Assembly (NCBI GenBank): GCA_012064415.1
Contig: SSNU01000314.1
Coordinates: forward strand, 62,001 to 126,000
Direction: 5' to 3'
DNA: 64,000 bases
DNA from: Gyrodactylus bullatarudis
Taxonomy: Eukaryota; Platyhelminthes; Monogenea; Gyrodactylidea; Gyrodactylidae
Below are positions 11,190 through 22,558 of the stretch, in pieces. The translations under genes were made by a program, and so were the position numbers. The notes beneath the pieces are model-generated. The model made no database searches and was not told the DNA's origin. It saw nothing but the letters and a program-made list of their open reading frames with translations. Numbering within the stretch: the first letter of the stretch is position 1; each line of letters starts with the position of its first letter.

Positions 11190-11960
11190 TTTTTTTCTTT
11201 TGAGCAATTAGGAGCAATTGGAAAATGGTTATCCAGCCAAATTTGTGGACAAGTTCATCAATCAACCTTTGGTGAGAGATGAGGTTGTCAATACAGAGGA
11301 AGGCGAGAAAACAAAAGTTTTTATGAAACTTAACTTCAAAGGTGATGGTTTTAGTAATGATGTTAGGAGAAGACTCAATAATCTCATCGATCAACATTAT
11401 GACAATATACAATTGAAAATTGTATTCAAAACTCAGAGATTGTTCAGTTTAATCCATAAGGATTTATTTGACCCTCAAGTAAATACTCTATTGATTTACA
11501 AGTTTCAGTGTGACTGTGGTGCTTCGTATATAGGGCGTACTATTAGGAAGTTATCAACTAGATCTCATGATCATCTCAATAAAGATACCGCAGTGACCAG
11601 ACATCTAAAACAGGAAAACCATGCTGCTTCAATTTCTAATTTTTCCATTTTATACAAAAACCCAGGGGATGACAGCACAGATGTGTGGGTGAAGGAGAAA
11701 TTTTTCATCAACATGTATAAACCTAATTTGTGTGTTCAAAAGAATTATTCATTTAATCTTCAACTTACATAATATTCTTATTTCTATTCATGACCCTTAT
11801 ATTCTTTAACTTATACTAATTCTTTGTAAATTGTAAATTATTATTTTTCATTCAAACTTTAATTTTATCATTTTCAAAGAGAGACCACTGATGATCCTTT
11901 GAGATCCGCATTTGGTTCTAAATATATTTTCTTACATATTTCTAAATTAGGATTCGGAAT
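11190..11960 (+). mobile_element. Penelope-like retroelement, 5'-truncated (family A)
   Basis: The 3' portion of a Penelope-like element: the end of the reverse-transcriptase ORF with GIY-YIG endonuclease (11218-11772) followed by an AT-rich 3' UTR. The UTR ends in a block containing CTGATGA at 11888-11894, also seen in the copies at 50805, 53989 and 54910. The coding part aligns with the partial copies at 53640-53820 and 60230-60350 (shared [13 protein letters not shown] and [11 protein letters not shown] strings). The 5' part with the catalytic RT motifs is missing, as in a typical 5'-truncated copy. Confidence 0.8.
11218..11772 (+). pseudogene. Penelope-like RT thumb plus GIY-YIG endonuclease fragment
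   Basis: An open frame of 185 codons without its own ATG, so it is a remnant of a longer ORF. The first half (KFVDKFINQP ... NNLIDQHYDN) matches the RT thumb/linker. The second half is a GIY-YIG endonuclease of Penelope type: IYKFQCDCGASYIGRT with the Cys-x-Cys pair, conserved arginines in RKLSTRS, a histidine (HDHL), then KEKFFIN and KPNLCVQ at the end. The frame is intact to its stop, so the copy is fairly young, but it is not autonomous. Confidence 0.8.
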
Positions 11961-14900
11961 TATTACACAGAAAATTCAAAATATCCGCATAAATTTGCAA
12001 TTTTTTCCTTACGCTTCTACTTGGTAAGAAATAAATATTGTAAAAATTAGGGTGGTGTGAATTTTTTAACCTCATTTATGAACCAATTTTTCTGATAAAA
12101 CTATCAATTATAAAGTATTATTTTGTATTGAAGAAGACCTTTATGGTAAATTCTGCTGTTTTATCATGTCCGTGGAATATTTCACGCTTTGAAAATATGC
12201 AAAACATGATCTGAGTACTATATATATTTTTATACTAAATGATCTATCAGAAAAGGAGAGACTCTCGTGAATTGTTCGGAGAAAAACAAAATTTCACCCT
12301 AGCCTGTAGTAAATATGAATGGTTTAATTTTTCTAACGTTTGAGCTAAAAATTTTATCGATTTAAAGCAATTTCTGGATCATCATTAGACGAATTCTAAT
12401 ATGGCCATGAAGCTTGAGAGGAACTCGGCGTTTCCAAAAAAAATCAAACTTCTAAATTTTGGATCATTTTCCTTCGAGACAATCAAAAATTTCAAATTCT
12501 TTTATTTACCAGAATAATTGACGGATTTCTTTGAATTTTCTTTCAGGCGAATTCGAATTCTTTTTGGAATGATGAGGCAAAATAGTTGGATTAAATTACT
12601 TGAAATCGATAAAAATATTGAGCATAAATCTTTAAAAAATAGCCTAATCATGACTGAATTTTGTAATTCAAAAAAAATTATATAAAATTTCAGCTTCTGT
12701 TTATTTTAAATGATTGTTACACTTCTATTTAGAGAAGGAAAATGAAAAAATAATGGTCAAATTTAGTTCAAACTGTATCTCAGAATTTTGGTTAAGGTAA
12801 TAAACATTTCGTACAAAATCGTCTTGTTTGAAATTTTTCCAGCCAAGTCACGGAATATCAATGTGTCTACTATATTCGAGAATCTCATTTTGGTCCGATG
12901 AATCGAATTTTAGAAGAAGGATTAAAGGAAACTCTCCAATTATCTATTTGAAATTATGATAATAATAGTAATGGCCATTTGAAAAGTATTCAAACAGTAA
13001 TGTTTGGAGTTTATCATCATTTGAAAATTCCCAAATATATATACTCATATATATATCACAAGTGTACAGATTAGAAGTATGGAAATTATTACGTACCCAG
13101 GAAGTTTTGGTTAAATAATTCAGGAGATTCGAGTGGTTTTTGATAAGTGTGAAGTGTGATTGAAAACAAAACGAAAAGTTTTTTGATACTAAGTTGAGTT
13201 TAGTTGAGAAAATTAATCAAATAATAATGCCAAAATTGAGTAATACTCAATTCAGTAATACTCACATAAGATCTATAAAATTGACTATTGAAAATCGCTT
13301 CTTTATTTACACCTTCAATAACCTTACGTTATTGGGAATATCATGGAATTTCAGGAACCGACTAACTTCTAACTTGAGTAGAAATGAGATTAGAATGTTA
13401 TGAGCCTACAATGCCAAATGTACAACGACGAGGTCGAAACCCGTATCCTTCTATTAGCTCAAATATCTATTTTTCAAAAATTTCATGCTGTAAGAGTATA
13501 CTACATTGTAAATAGTATTTACTAAATACTTACGAAGAATACGCTTTAAAAGTTTAGATAAAAAATCTGTATTATAATGTAAAAGTGGGCCTCATGACCG
13601 AGATTCCGAAAAATCTTGATCAGAAAACAAATAATTTTTCAGAACTGCTGTATTCCTTTTGAATATATTTGAAATAAAAGAAAAATCATTCATTCAACAA
13701 CAAGATTTTGAGAAAATCTTTTTTAGCTTCTAAAGCATGCACAAGCTATGCTTTCTGAGAAAATTGTCAGACTTGGGAAAAACATCTTAGCAACCAATCA
13801 CAGTTCAATTTCCCATGGTAGCAAGTTTTTTCTTACCGAATCATTCACTTCAATTTACCATTGAAAATGACTTTCCTGACCATTTTTATCAGAGATTGAA
13901 TTCATTTGATTATATCGGTCCAATCTGTATCCCTCTTTATCCAATCAACACATGTTTTAAAGAAAATATTAAAAACTTTTTCTCTTTGAAAAAGGATATA
14001 AATTCTGTAAAATTTATCCAAAAGCTATAGCTGATATGAAAATCTGTAAGAATTTATGATTTTTAAGTTTTGAGTTAAAATTTTCTGTGATCCATCACTC
14101 TGACATCTCAGAATATAAAATTCTCAATTTCTAAACACTTAATGTACCTCGCATTGGATCTTTTATCCATCATCTGGTTTTTAACGAATCAACGCAATTA
14201 TTTTTTAGTTCAATCAAAAATTGAGTAATTTTTTTAATTTATAAATTGGCTATCTTTGAGGCTTTAGCAGGTAGAGTTGAATATTTAATTTCATATATGT
14301 GTCTTATAGGGAGAAATAGATTTTCCAAAAAATAACTCTCTTTGATACTCGTTTTGATGAGATCATATATTTTTGTATTTTGTCTTTGATTAGCATTCTG
14401 TACCACTGACGTTGGCGTGTGAAGAGTCTTCATTGAAGACAATTACCATCGAAACTTTTGGATGAGAATTCCAAGTTAAATTTTCCGATATGGACCAAAG
14501 TTTGAATAAATTTCATTACATAAAACTTCTCTTTGATTGAGACATTCTGTACAATTACTATGCTACATGCTGTATGCAATAAAAATTCTCATCTTATTAT
14601 GTAAATGGGCAAAAGGAGTACATTCATTATTTCCACACTCACCCACACCTTCTCCGGATCAATAGACCTCTTTGTATCTCTGAGTCAATCCTCTTCTAGA
14701 ATATTTTCTCCCTTTGACATTAATTAATCCAAATCTTGCTAATAAAAATAATAAAACTCTATTATTATGAATACTAATTATATAACTTTTTATGAAATTT
14801 TCTTTTGGGAATTGAAAAAAAGTGAATTAAATTAAGAATTCAGAATAATATTCCCCTCTCTCACTCTTCGAATGTTTGAAGAGAACAAAACTAGATAGAG

Positions 14901-15110
14901 CAATATACTCGACTCAAATAACAAAATATTGAAGAATTTGCCAAGAGAGTCGATCAGTCCTAATCACAATAAATATTTACTCATAATAATAATACGAGTA
15001 AAAATTGTACGTATAAGATTACACACGATTGTTTACACTGGTGATTTGTAAACTCCATATTATAAGTATGAAATAATTGAAGATGGCTATTATATAAATA
15101 TAGGGAATTT
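11961..15110. other. Intergenic with a decayed foldback copy near 12320-12690
   Basis: About 3.1 kb without a supported gene. The stretch 12320-12690 contains a decayed foldback element of family B: TTATCGATTTAAAGCAATTT at the left and TTGAAATCGATAAAAATATT at the right, with GGATCATCATTAGACGAATT and its inverted partner inside. ORFs at 13194-13403 and 13815-14030 (+) and 14239-14442 (-) look like chance frames. Near 13590 is a short stretch like the family C MITE. Confidence 0.45.
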
Positions 15111-15112
15111 AT

Positions 15113-15340
15113 GATTTTTACTAAAGCCCCTGATATTCTTCTCAAATATTACAATTATCTAGAAATTAAGTTTTCCTTAAAGGATTGTGATAACCTTTTT
15201 GACTTGAGGTCTATTATATGTCACCTAAGGTCTAAGCTTGACTACAAAAAATCTCTTCTTTACTCTAATCTTCATTTGACTGAATAAGTCCTCTGATAAT
15301 GAGACCTTTTATGTTCAATAAAATTTAACCTTGTATTTGT
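15113..15340 (+). mobile_element. Penelope-like fragment (upstream ORF region)
   Basis: A short coding relic ending at a stop near 15286 reads ICHLRSKLDYKKSLLYSNLH. The minus strand near 62500-62600 encodes a close match (MSHIRSKLDYTKSFLYSNLH) next to a Penelope-type terminal palindrome. A TCTGATAATGAGACC string follows at about 15292, similar to the CTGATGAGACC motif in that palindrome. I infer a solitary piece of a Penelope-like 5' region. Confidence 0.5.
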
Positions 15341-15567
15341 GAAATAAATGTTTGAACTGAAGAATTAACTGATTTCTGTTCCTAGTTCCCTTTTTGAACA
15401 GCTGATATTAAAAGTGGTCGTTGAAGTGCATTAGGTTGGCGTGCTGCCTGCACTAGCTTGGGGATCAAGATCAGTTTCAACTTTATTAACCTTGAATTTA
15501 TTATTATTTTTATTGTATCATATGATTTAATTTCAATATAATGTTTTCATTTCAAAAAAAAATAAAT

Positions 15568-15657
15568 TAGATTCTGGATCACGAGGCTTACTTTTATCAA
15601 ATTTGATTTCTTGGTGTGAAAATTTGTAAAAGCCATAAATTCCCATCTTCATATTAA
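15568..15657. repeat. Half of a family C foldback MITE, split by piggyBac
   Basis: GGATCACGAGGCTTACTTTT and CATAAATTCCCATCTTCATA match the inverted copy at 45922-46130 (GGATCATGAGGCTTACTTTT; AGATAGGAATTTATGA). The terminal TTAA is the piggyBac target, and the missing end (CTAGGTTTA) resumes at 17451, right after the piggyBac. Confidence 0.7.
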
Positions 15658-17446
15658 CCCCAGCGGGTCATAAATGGGAAAAATATTTTTTTTTTAATCT
15701 GAAAACAGTATAAATTTTCGCATGGTTACATTAAAATAATGAGAAATAAAATTTTAAAAATATTGGTGATTGTTTACCTGTTCCTTATATGACCCGATGG
15801 AACTCCTAGAAACCCTGAATTGACCAATGAGAAGCCTCTTATGACGTTAAGTTATTAAAAGCCGATAAGAAAATCTTTCATTCTATTACTATGGACCTTA
15901 TCGATACTATTGATCTCAACGCAAGCGATATTGAAGATTACAATAGCAACGAATCTGAGATTTGGAATAATGAATTAGAACTTCAGCAGGATGAAGACAA
16001 TATTGAGACCTATTTTTCTTCGTTAAAGAACAACACTTTTAAATGGCAAGTCAGGAACATGCTGAAGAAAACCTTTGATTGGAAACCGGAAGAAGATCCA
16101 GATGCAGCAAGGAAGACAGTTAGAGAGGTTTTCAGCGATTTTTTAACACCAGAAATGATAAATCTGCTTAATTCTGAGTCGGAAAAATATTGCTTACAGA
16201 CAACCGGCTACTGTCTAGGCTCATCAAGACTCGTAAGGAATTCAACTCTATTGATGAAATCGTGATTCCAACTAAAGGAAAGTTTTGTTCCATTCGCCAG
16301 TACATCGAAGGAAAGCCTAATCCTTGGGGGATTAAATTTTGGGCGAGATGTGGTCCTCAAGGATACTTATATAATTTTGAATCATATCACGGTGCTTCTA
16401 AAATTCAAAAATCAGACCTTGGAGTAGGAGGAGATGCAGTCAAATGCTTAGTTAAACATTTACCATAGAACAAGAACTATAAAATATTTTCTTCTTCTCA
16501 AGTATTTCTGTGGCACTGGTGTTGAAAAATAAGGGTTTCCGATACACAGGTACCATACGATCTAACAGGATACCAAAAATCAAGTTCAAATCAGATAAAG
16601 ATCTCGGAAAGAATAACCTGCTCCTACTAAAGTGGATTGATAAAGGACCAGTCTATATGATCACTACTCATATTCCTGCTGAACCTATGGTCAAAAGTAA
16701 TTCTTATGATAAGAAAGAGAAGAAATTCACAACTATCTCGAAGCCTCAGGCAATTTCTGCTTATAATAAATACATGGGTGGAGTTGACGTTCATGATTCG
16801 CTAACTGCTAGATATAGGCCATCGTACAAGTCATATATCTTTTGGCAAACCATTGTGAGTGCTACAATAAATGCTTACATCACCTATAAAGAAAGTATGA
16901 TATATATAGTGGGGTAGATCCGAAATCATGATTTGTCGTAAATTTTTGGCTGAACTCGCACTGGGTCTTATTGCTTCCAAGACCAAGGCTATTAAAAGAG
17001 GAAGACCTTGCTTAAATGAATCAGTTACAGAAGAGTCCCCTGGTAAGAAGAGAAACATCCAGCCAATTCCTGTCGAAGATGTTAAATTTGACAGTGTGGG
17101 TCACTGGCCCAGACATAAGGATCGAGGTCGATGTCTTAATTGTTCAATGAAAACGGAAGTTTACTGCAAGAAATGTGATTTGAGATTATGCTATGTATCT
17201 AACCGAAATTGTTTCGAATAACTTCATAAAAAATGAATATATTGTCATAATCCATCACAATCATTCTATTAGTCACTTACAAGTAGGTTTGACTAACGAA
17301 GTTCCACTGTCCCATATACGGTACATCTCATATCTTCTATTATATATCTTCTATAATAAACTAGTAATGCATCATATTTACAGTGTCTTAACTCATGTTA
17401 ATTTTAGAATTTTCCCATGAAAAAAATTCTTCTGGGTCTTAAAGGG
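15658..17446 (+). mobile_element. piggyBac transposon, internally deleted
   Basis: 1,789 bp bounded on both sides by the target tetranucleotide TTAA (15654-15657 and 17447-17450). Ends begin CCCCAGCGGGTCATAAATGG on the left and CCCTTTAAGACCCAGAAGAA (reverse complement) on the right; both start CCC, as piggyBac ends do. It carries a broken transposase on the plus strand. An intact element would be several hundred bases longer. The right-end sequence recurs as a solo piece at 52601. Confidence 0.88.
15891..17221 (+). pseudogene. piggyBac transposase, frameshifted and deleted
   Basis: Starts at ATG 15891 with the acidic N-terminus usual for piggyBac. Recognisable blocks in order, in changing frames: N-terminal region (15891-16200), then a jump with about 100-150 residues missing (including the first catalytic aspartate region), IDEIVIPTKGKFCSIRQY and KPNPWGIKFWARCG (16250-16350), AYNKYMGGVDVHDSLTARY (about 16760-16815), and the C-terminal cysteine-rich zinc-binding tail (RCLNCSMKTEVYCKKCDLRL, about 17130-17190). 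Stops or frameshifts near 16200-16265, 16468 and 16917 rule out a functional enzyme. Family assignment is secure from the MGGVDxHD motif and the tail. Confidence 0.88.
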
Positions 17447-17450
17447 TTAA

Positions 17451-19442
17451 CTAGGTTTATTATAATGTATTCCTGAGAAAATAAATGGCCCTTTTTGTAA
17501 GAAAAACACCGAAACTCTCCAATAACCAAGATTTCTTGTCACCAGAAGTATTTTTTAGATGACCATCATTAATCCATGTTGACAATGTCCGAAATACAGA
17601 ATCCCCAAAGTCATAAATCAAAAGAGCAAAATGAATTAAGTAGATGCTTATAAACCTTTGGGTTTCAAATAAAATTTTGATCAATAAAATTAACCAGTCT
17701 TAAACCTCAAATCGTTGCTGGAGAATTTCGGTATCAAGCGTAACTTGGACTGTAATATATTTTTCTCTTCTGATATTTTCCCGCCTACACTTGTATTCGA
17801 GTATTTTTAATGTTCTAAGAAATTTTATATTTCAATATCAAACTGCTGCAATCAGATAAGTAATATGACATGATCTTTGATTACCCCTGACAATGGAATA
17901 AGTTTTCAGATCTTTTTTTACCAGTTTGAAAAGATGTGAAAGATCAAACATGAAAGTTGCATCTTTTTTTTTCATGTCAAATCCTGATTAAAACTGCTCT
18001 CGGCAGGATATTCCTTTTTATGATTTCTCATGCGTTAACGTATTCAGTAATAAAAATTAATTTTTGCACATTTTCATGAAATGATTTCTTGGATGCAACA
18101 CAAGATATCAAAAAAGATACAGTCTGATTGCAATCCAGATTCAGAATAGAAATACGACCATCGAATACTCAATTTCTTCTTTTAATCCTTATGCCACGGT
18201 TAATGACCACTATGTAACTGAAATTTCTCGTTTTAAACTCTCTTCTAACTATTCATTAAAGACTCAACCAAAGAGAGTATGGAGCAACATCAAATACCTG
18301 GCTAATTTATCATCTTCCTTGAAGTCATTAGACTTTCCACTTGCAAAAATTGAACTGTCCCTTAACCACTGGAAAACGAAAATTCTCTGTCTTATCCACA
18401 ACTGGAACCAAATCTTCTCTTCCTAGTGAAAGACCATAGATTACTTCTATTTAAGCTATTAGTTTTACTCTATCTCGACTACAGAGCATCTTTATTATAA
18501 AAACCTATCAGTAGGCAAAATTAAAATACTGAATTCAATTCCTTCAGTCTTGTTTTAAATGAGAAGGACTATACCATTAGAAAAGTACTTTTTTAGTATA
18601 TCTTTTTACTATCCGTAGATTTTCTCTTAGCTTCTTTTTAATTTGATTCGATCCCACCAAAAGTTGTGCCAGCTACTCAAAATTGTTGTACCTTTTATAT
18701 CTAAAATATAATAAGTTTGACTCATGACAAAAATTTGAAAAATGTCAATTCTTTCTGCGGTTTAGGCATGCATTTCAAAAAATAAACAACTAAATTTTCT
18801 CATCATGATTCGTCTGATTTGAATTAAAACGAAAAGTCTTATGATATAGATTTTTTCATGATCTCAAGATTATCAAAACTAATTCGAGCCATGTTTTATT
18901 TCTTATTCTATTTGATCAGACGGGAGAATGATGATTAATTAATAACCTAGAACACTCGAATTGTCAGTTATTTTTATAACGTGATTATGGACAAAGATAA
19001 TTAATCGAGCATAGCATGAAAAGTTTGTTCCTTGAGAATTCTCCCTTTTTATACACCTAATATATACATGGGTAAGATTGGAAAAATAGTTTTTTTACAA
19101 ACCGGAAGAGCAGTGTAATTCACTTGGCCAGTACAAAATTCTGACAAATTTTGACAGAATTCTAAAAGATCTTCATTATTACATTAAAATCTTTATAATT
19201 CATGCAAAAAACTTTTAAGGAAACACACACTGAAGGGTTTACCAATATTATTTTATAGAAAATTTTTTTTAATTATAAATCCAATGTCAGTTCTGGTCTC
19301 TCTGGTTGACAGGAATTCGACGAATTTCGTTTTTTTTCTCAATCAAAATTTCTTTTTATTTTTATCGGTAAAGATTATCATCTTGATAGTTGAACTTGTT
19401 TTATTTAAACAATAATAATCGGGTTCTTTTTATTATGAGTAT
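17451..19442. other. Intergenic; one unassigned open frame at 18082-18426
   Basis: About 2 kb between the piggyBac and the neuropeptide-like gene. On the plus strand 18082-18426 is open for about 115 codons to TAG without an ATG (contains SLKTQPKRVWSNIKYLAN and LSLNHWKTKILCLIHNW), flanked by AG and GT dinucleotides. I recognise no family; it may be an exon remnant or chance. Nothing else is supported. Confidence 0.35.
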
Positions 19443-19819
19443 TCAAATATATCGAAATCCGTAGTAAGGATATCTTTCTGATCGTTTACCCCAGGCCATA
19501 TCATCCCATGCGGCACGTTTATTCATTTCCAGACCCTCTGCAGATGAAGTTGTCAACAGCATACCGATAATGAAAATGAGGAAAATCAAACATTTTGTAT
19601 AGTTTTCCCTAGAATAAAGGTGAGATTATTCAACGAGATATAAAATCAGTAGCTAGCGTATAGTGGGATAAATTTTTGGATTGAGTAACGCTTGATTAAA
19701 TATTAGCACTATTATTTATTAGAAGTAAAATGAGATTAATCAAATTTATCTAATGCCACAAATCAAATTTATTATTTCGGAAAAATTTTTAATGATAATT
19801 TAATAAGAAGTACTTACAT
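19443..19819 (-). CDS. Neuropeptide-like amidated peptide precursor, two exons
   Basis: Minus-strand gene with 209-nt intron 19609-19817 (donor GTAAGT, acceptor TTCTAG). Exon 1 ends in AT (19819-19818); exon 2 begins with G (19608), so splicing creates the ATG. The product has 55 residues, stop TGA at 19445-19443. Layout: signal peptide (MENYTKCLIFLIFIIGMLL plus TTSSAEG), a spacer ending in the dibasic site NKR, the octapeptide AAWDDMAW, glycine for amidation, KR, then a tail SERYPYYGFRYI. After the stop come two AATAAA-type signals within 60 nt. A TATA box sits upstream. This is the standard arrangement of a secreted, KR-cleaved, C-terminally amidated peptide. The Trp-x4-Trp-amide differs from the Trp-x6-Trp-amide of myoinhibitory peptides (allatostatin B), and I cannot place it in a named family. 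Start 0.7 kb from WDFY3 in divergent orientation. Confidence 0.72.
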
Positions 19820-19895
19820 GATAATAAGAGGAATAGGTTGGTTCTCTGTTAAAAAGCTGAATTGATTCGCTTAATGAAAAATGCTAATTCTCTTA

Positions 19896-19903
19896 GTTTT
19901 ATA
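19896..19903 (-). promoter_or_regulatory. TATA box of the neuropeptide-like gene
   Basis: TATAAAAC on the minus strand about 80 nt upstream of the exon 1 donor. A TCAGC initiator-like string lies roughly 40 nt downstream (about 19856-19862). Position and sequence fit a core promoter; no transcript data support it. Confidence 0.4.
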
Positions 19904-19904
19904 G

Positions 19905-20535
19905 ACAAATTTTCAGTGAGTCTGATTGGACGGTTAAGTTCAGTTGTATATCAAATGAATTTCTTTTATTAAGACTATCAAATGGAATGCTCAATCTTTT
20001 TGTACACATAATATTCTCAAGAGAGATTATAAAAACTGGAAATAAGAAATGGGAGATTCGTCAGATTCTTCTGCTGTGATTAAGCTAATAACAGAGAAGC
20101 TTCACTGAAAATTTTAATTGTTTTGTAAAATTAATTTTAAGCAAATTAATTTTAAGCTTTATTTTAAGCAAATTAATCTGTCTTATTGAATCGATAGTTT
20201 CCATTTATTAACAGAAAATCTTAACGGAATAATGCCATTCAATAAATAGAATCAAAAAGATTTAATTTAAATTAATTAATTTGATAAGTTTTTATAAAGC
20301 TCTAAGAATTAATAGTCAATTTAAATCATGGAAATTAAACAGAAAATTTCAGTATATAAAAATTTTATAATAAAATAATTTCTTAAATTCAAAAATTTTC
20401 CTGACATTCCAATAAACAAGACTTTGAAAACTTAGAGGTTTTACTAATTAAATCATTGGCACAAATATGAAAGATTATAAATTCAATGAATGTAAATTGG
20501 ATAATACCTGCTGAATTAGGCTCATCAATATCAAT
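19905..20535. other. Shared 5' region of neuropeptide-like gene and WDFY3
   Basis: About 630 bp between divergent genes. It contains small direct repeats of AATTTTAAGCAAATTAATTT (20130-20180) and a plus-strand TATATAAAAATTTT stretch near 20352 that could serve WDFY3. An in-frame TGA at 20512-20514 precedes the WDFY3 ATG. An AG at 20518-20519 could be the acceptor of a 5' UTR exon. Confidence 0.4.
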
Positions 20536-22558
20536 ATGAGTTATGATTCATTCATAAAACTATTCAATAAGCTAAAAGCACAGCATAATTCCCAAGAAGA
20601 AGATGATGACTATCTTAAATGTTCCAATCTAGCTGTAAAGGAATTTAATAGAGTTTGTCAACCTTTTTATCTTTTAGATATTTGATGAGAATTTAGCTGA
20701 AATTTTTTTCAATAATTTTCCCGACTCTCTATATTTTTGTGAATTTGTCTCAAAAGCTTTTGTAAAAGAAATTAAGCATCGCGCTACGGACCGTAATTCT
20801 GAGATTGCTAGTTCCTCGATAGCTGAATTTTTATCGAAAAATCCAAAAAATGAAGACACTGACGATGGCCTGAGTGGTTTCCAGCTTCTTCAATGCCTCA
20901 ATAATTTGACAATTGGGCCAAATTCAATGATTGAGCCTATTTGTCATGCAAACGTTCCTTCAACTATGGCAAAGTGTTTGTACATTTTTCTGGACTTGCC
21001 CAAAATTCAAGATCCTCAGAAAATAACTCGACATCATGAGTTTAGCTCTCTATTTAAATCAGTTAGTCCTGAAAAAATATTTTACGAATTATTTGATAAT
21101 GAAAATGTTAATTCCAGCTATTCCGACGGTTATGTACCCATGTAATTGCTGTTGAAGAGATGTGTAAACGAGATTCCTTGCGCCATTGCTTTTTGGCCAT
21201 GAGCGATAGTTGTTCTAAAGAAAATTCCCACTGGCGAGTTATTGTTCAGACCTCGTTGATTGCAATGGCTCAGAATGCATTGACTACCATAGTTCTTGAC
21301 TATATCCACAGCACACAGGCCCTAGTCGATTGTCTGAAAAATCTATTGCAAGGTCATTTATCTGGATACACTGTTGCTTCTGTATTTGATTGTTTATTCC
21401 ATTTGCTACGTGAAAGTAGTAATATATCGAAAGTACTTATGGACGACTTTAGGTCAAGTGGAGGGTATATCCTGGTCAGTGATTTTCTCCTAAAGTAAGT
21501 CGATCAGTCACAATGTCAAGTTATCAGATACCATAATACTACAAGATAAATAGGATTATATCATCTTATTAACATTTACAGATACGAGGAATTTCTTGTG
21601 AAAATGAAGCCAAAGAAAGATACCAACGTAGACTCATATTCGAATTCCCCACCTGTAGAAGATACAGAAGCTGACACTTCTGATGAAGATAGCCTTGTAT
21701 TTTTACTAAACGATTTACTAATGCATTTGGGTCGATTGACTCTGATTGGATCAACTGAGTTACGTCCAAAGTCTGGAACTACTGACCAAACCTTTAATTT
21801 ATCCGGTTTCACTCTACCCCAACCCATGGGTCAAGGTTACAGCATTAGAAATATTCAAGCATTTGGTGTCCTCCAACAGGTTTTTATAAAGGCCACATCT
21901 GAGGATTTATGTCTATCCATTTTAAGTGTCATTTTGGATTTATATAAACAAGACAAGGCAAACTATTTCATTCTAGCACCTCAAAAAACAATTAGTACAT
22001 TCGCTGATGTAATCGTACACAAGTCCCATAATGTACAAGTACGTGGACTTTTAGGTCAAGACTTTTATCAATTTTTCTCATTCATTAAAAAGGGTTAAGT
22101 GGATAGTTTTTTTTCATTTTATTTTCAAAACTCTTTCAAACCAGTTCTATCTTGGCATAATTAATGATTTATTTATTTCTTATTGATTTCTCATCGTTGC
22201 CATGGGTAGATTCTTTTCAAGAAAAAAAGTGTATAGTGTCCCAGTAAAAATTAAATCAGCATAATGTAATAATTTACCATTCAATAGGTTGCAGGTGTAA
22301 ACATCAATCGTTTTAAAGAAGAGTTGTAATGTGACTCTGTATCTATAAAAACTTGAGAGTTCCATTAATAGACCTAGAAAATTAATTTTTATTCATATCT
22401 TATAACTGTGAATTCTCTTAGATGAATGTTAAATAATTTTTTTGTATTTTAAAACAGCGGGAATATTTCAATTTGCTAGTTGAACTTGTCAATGATCTTC
22501 AGTATATTCCAATAAACGAATTTTCAAACATAGTCCTTTTGCTGGACAATGAAAAATC
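20536..22558 (+). CDS. WDFY3: WDFY3 exons 1-5: N-terminal helical-repeat region
   Basis: Residues 1 to about 479. The ATG at 20536 is the first in frame after a TGA at 20512. Blocks recognisable as WDFY3: [14 protein letters not shown] (exon 1/2 join), [49 protein letters not shown] (restored by removing the 56-nt intron 21062-21117), [41 protein letters not shown] and [18 protein letters not shown]. The first intron (20653-20677) is only 25 nt in this model. A 43-nt alternative using the donor GTAAAG at 20635 also keeps frame but loses six residues, including the conserved FNR. An upstream exon encoding a short extra N-terminus cannot be excluded. Confidence 0.88.

Noticed and set aside
13194..14442. 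Three short ORFs (13194-13403, 13815-14030, 14239-14442)
   Set aside because: Composition matches the AT-rich background; there are no splice partners, domains or signal peptides that I can support.
16831..17058. Minus-strand ORF inside the piggyBac
   Set aside because: It is antisense to the recognisable transposase and shows no protein signature.
21102..21145. Reading exon 2 of WDFY3 straight on to its stop at 21143
   Set aside because: The conserved [11 protein letters not shown] segment is in another frame. A 56-nt GT-AG intron (21062-21117) restores it in phase 0. An 11-nt GTTAATTCCAG gap would also restore frame but is not a credible intron.
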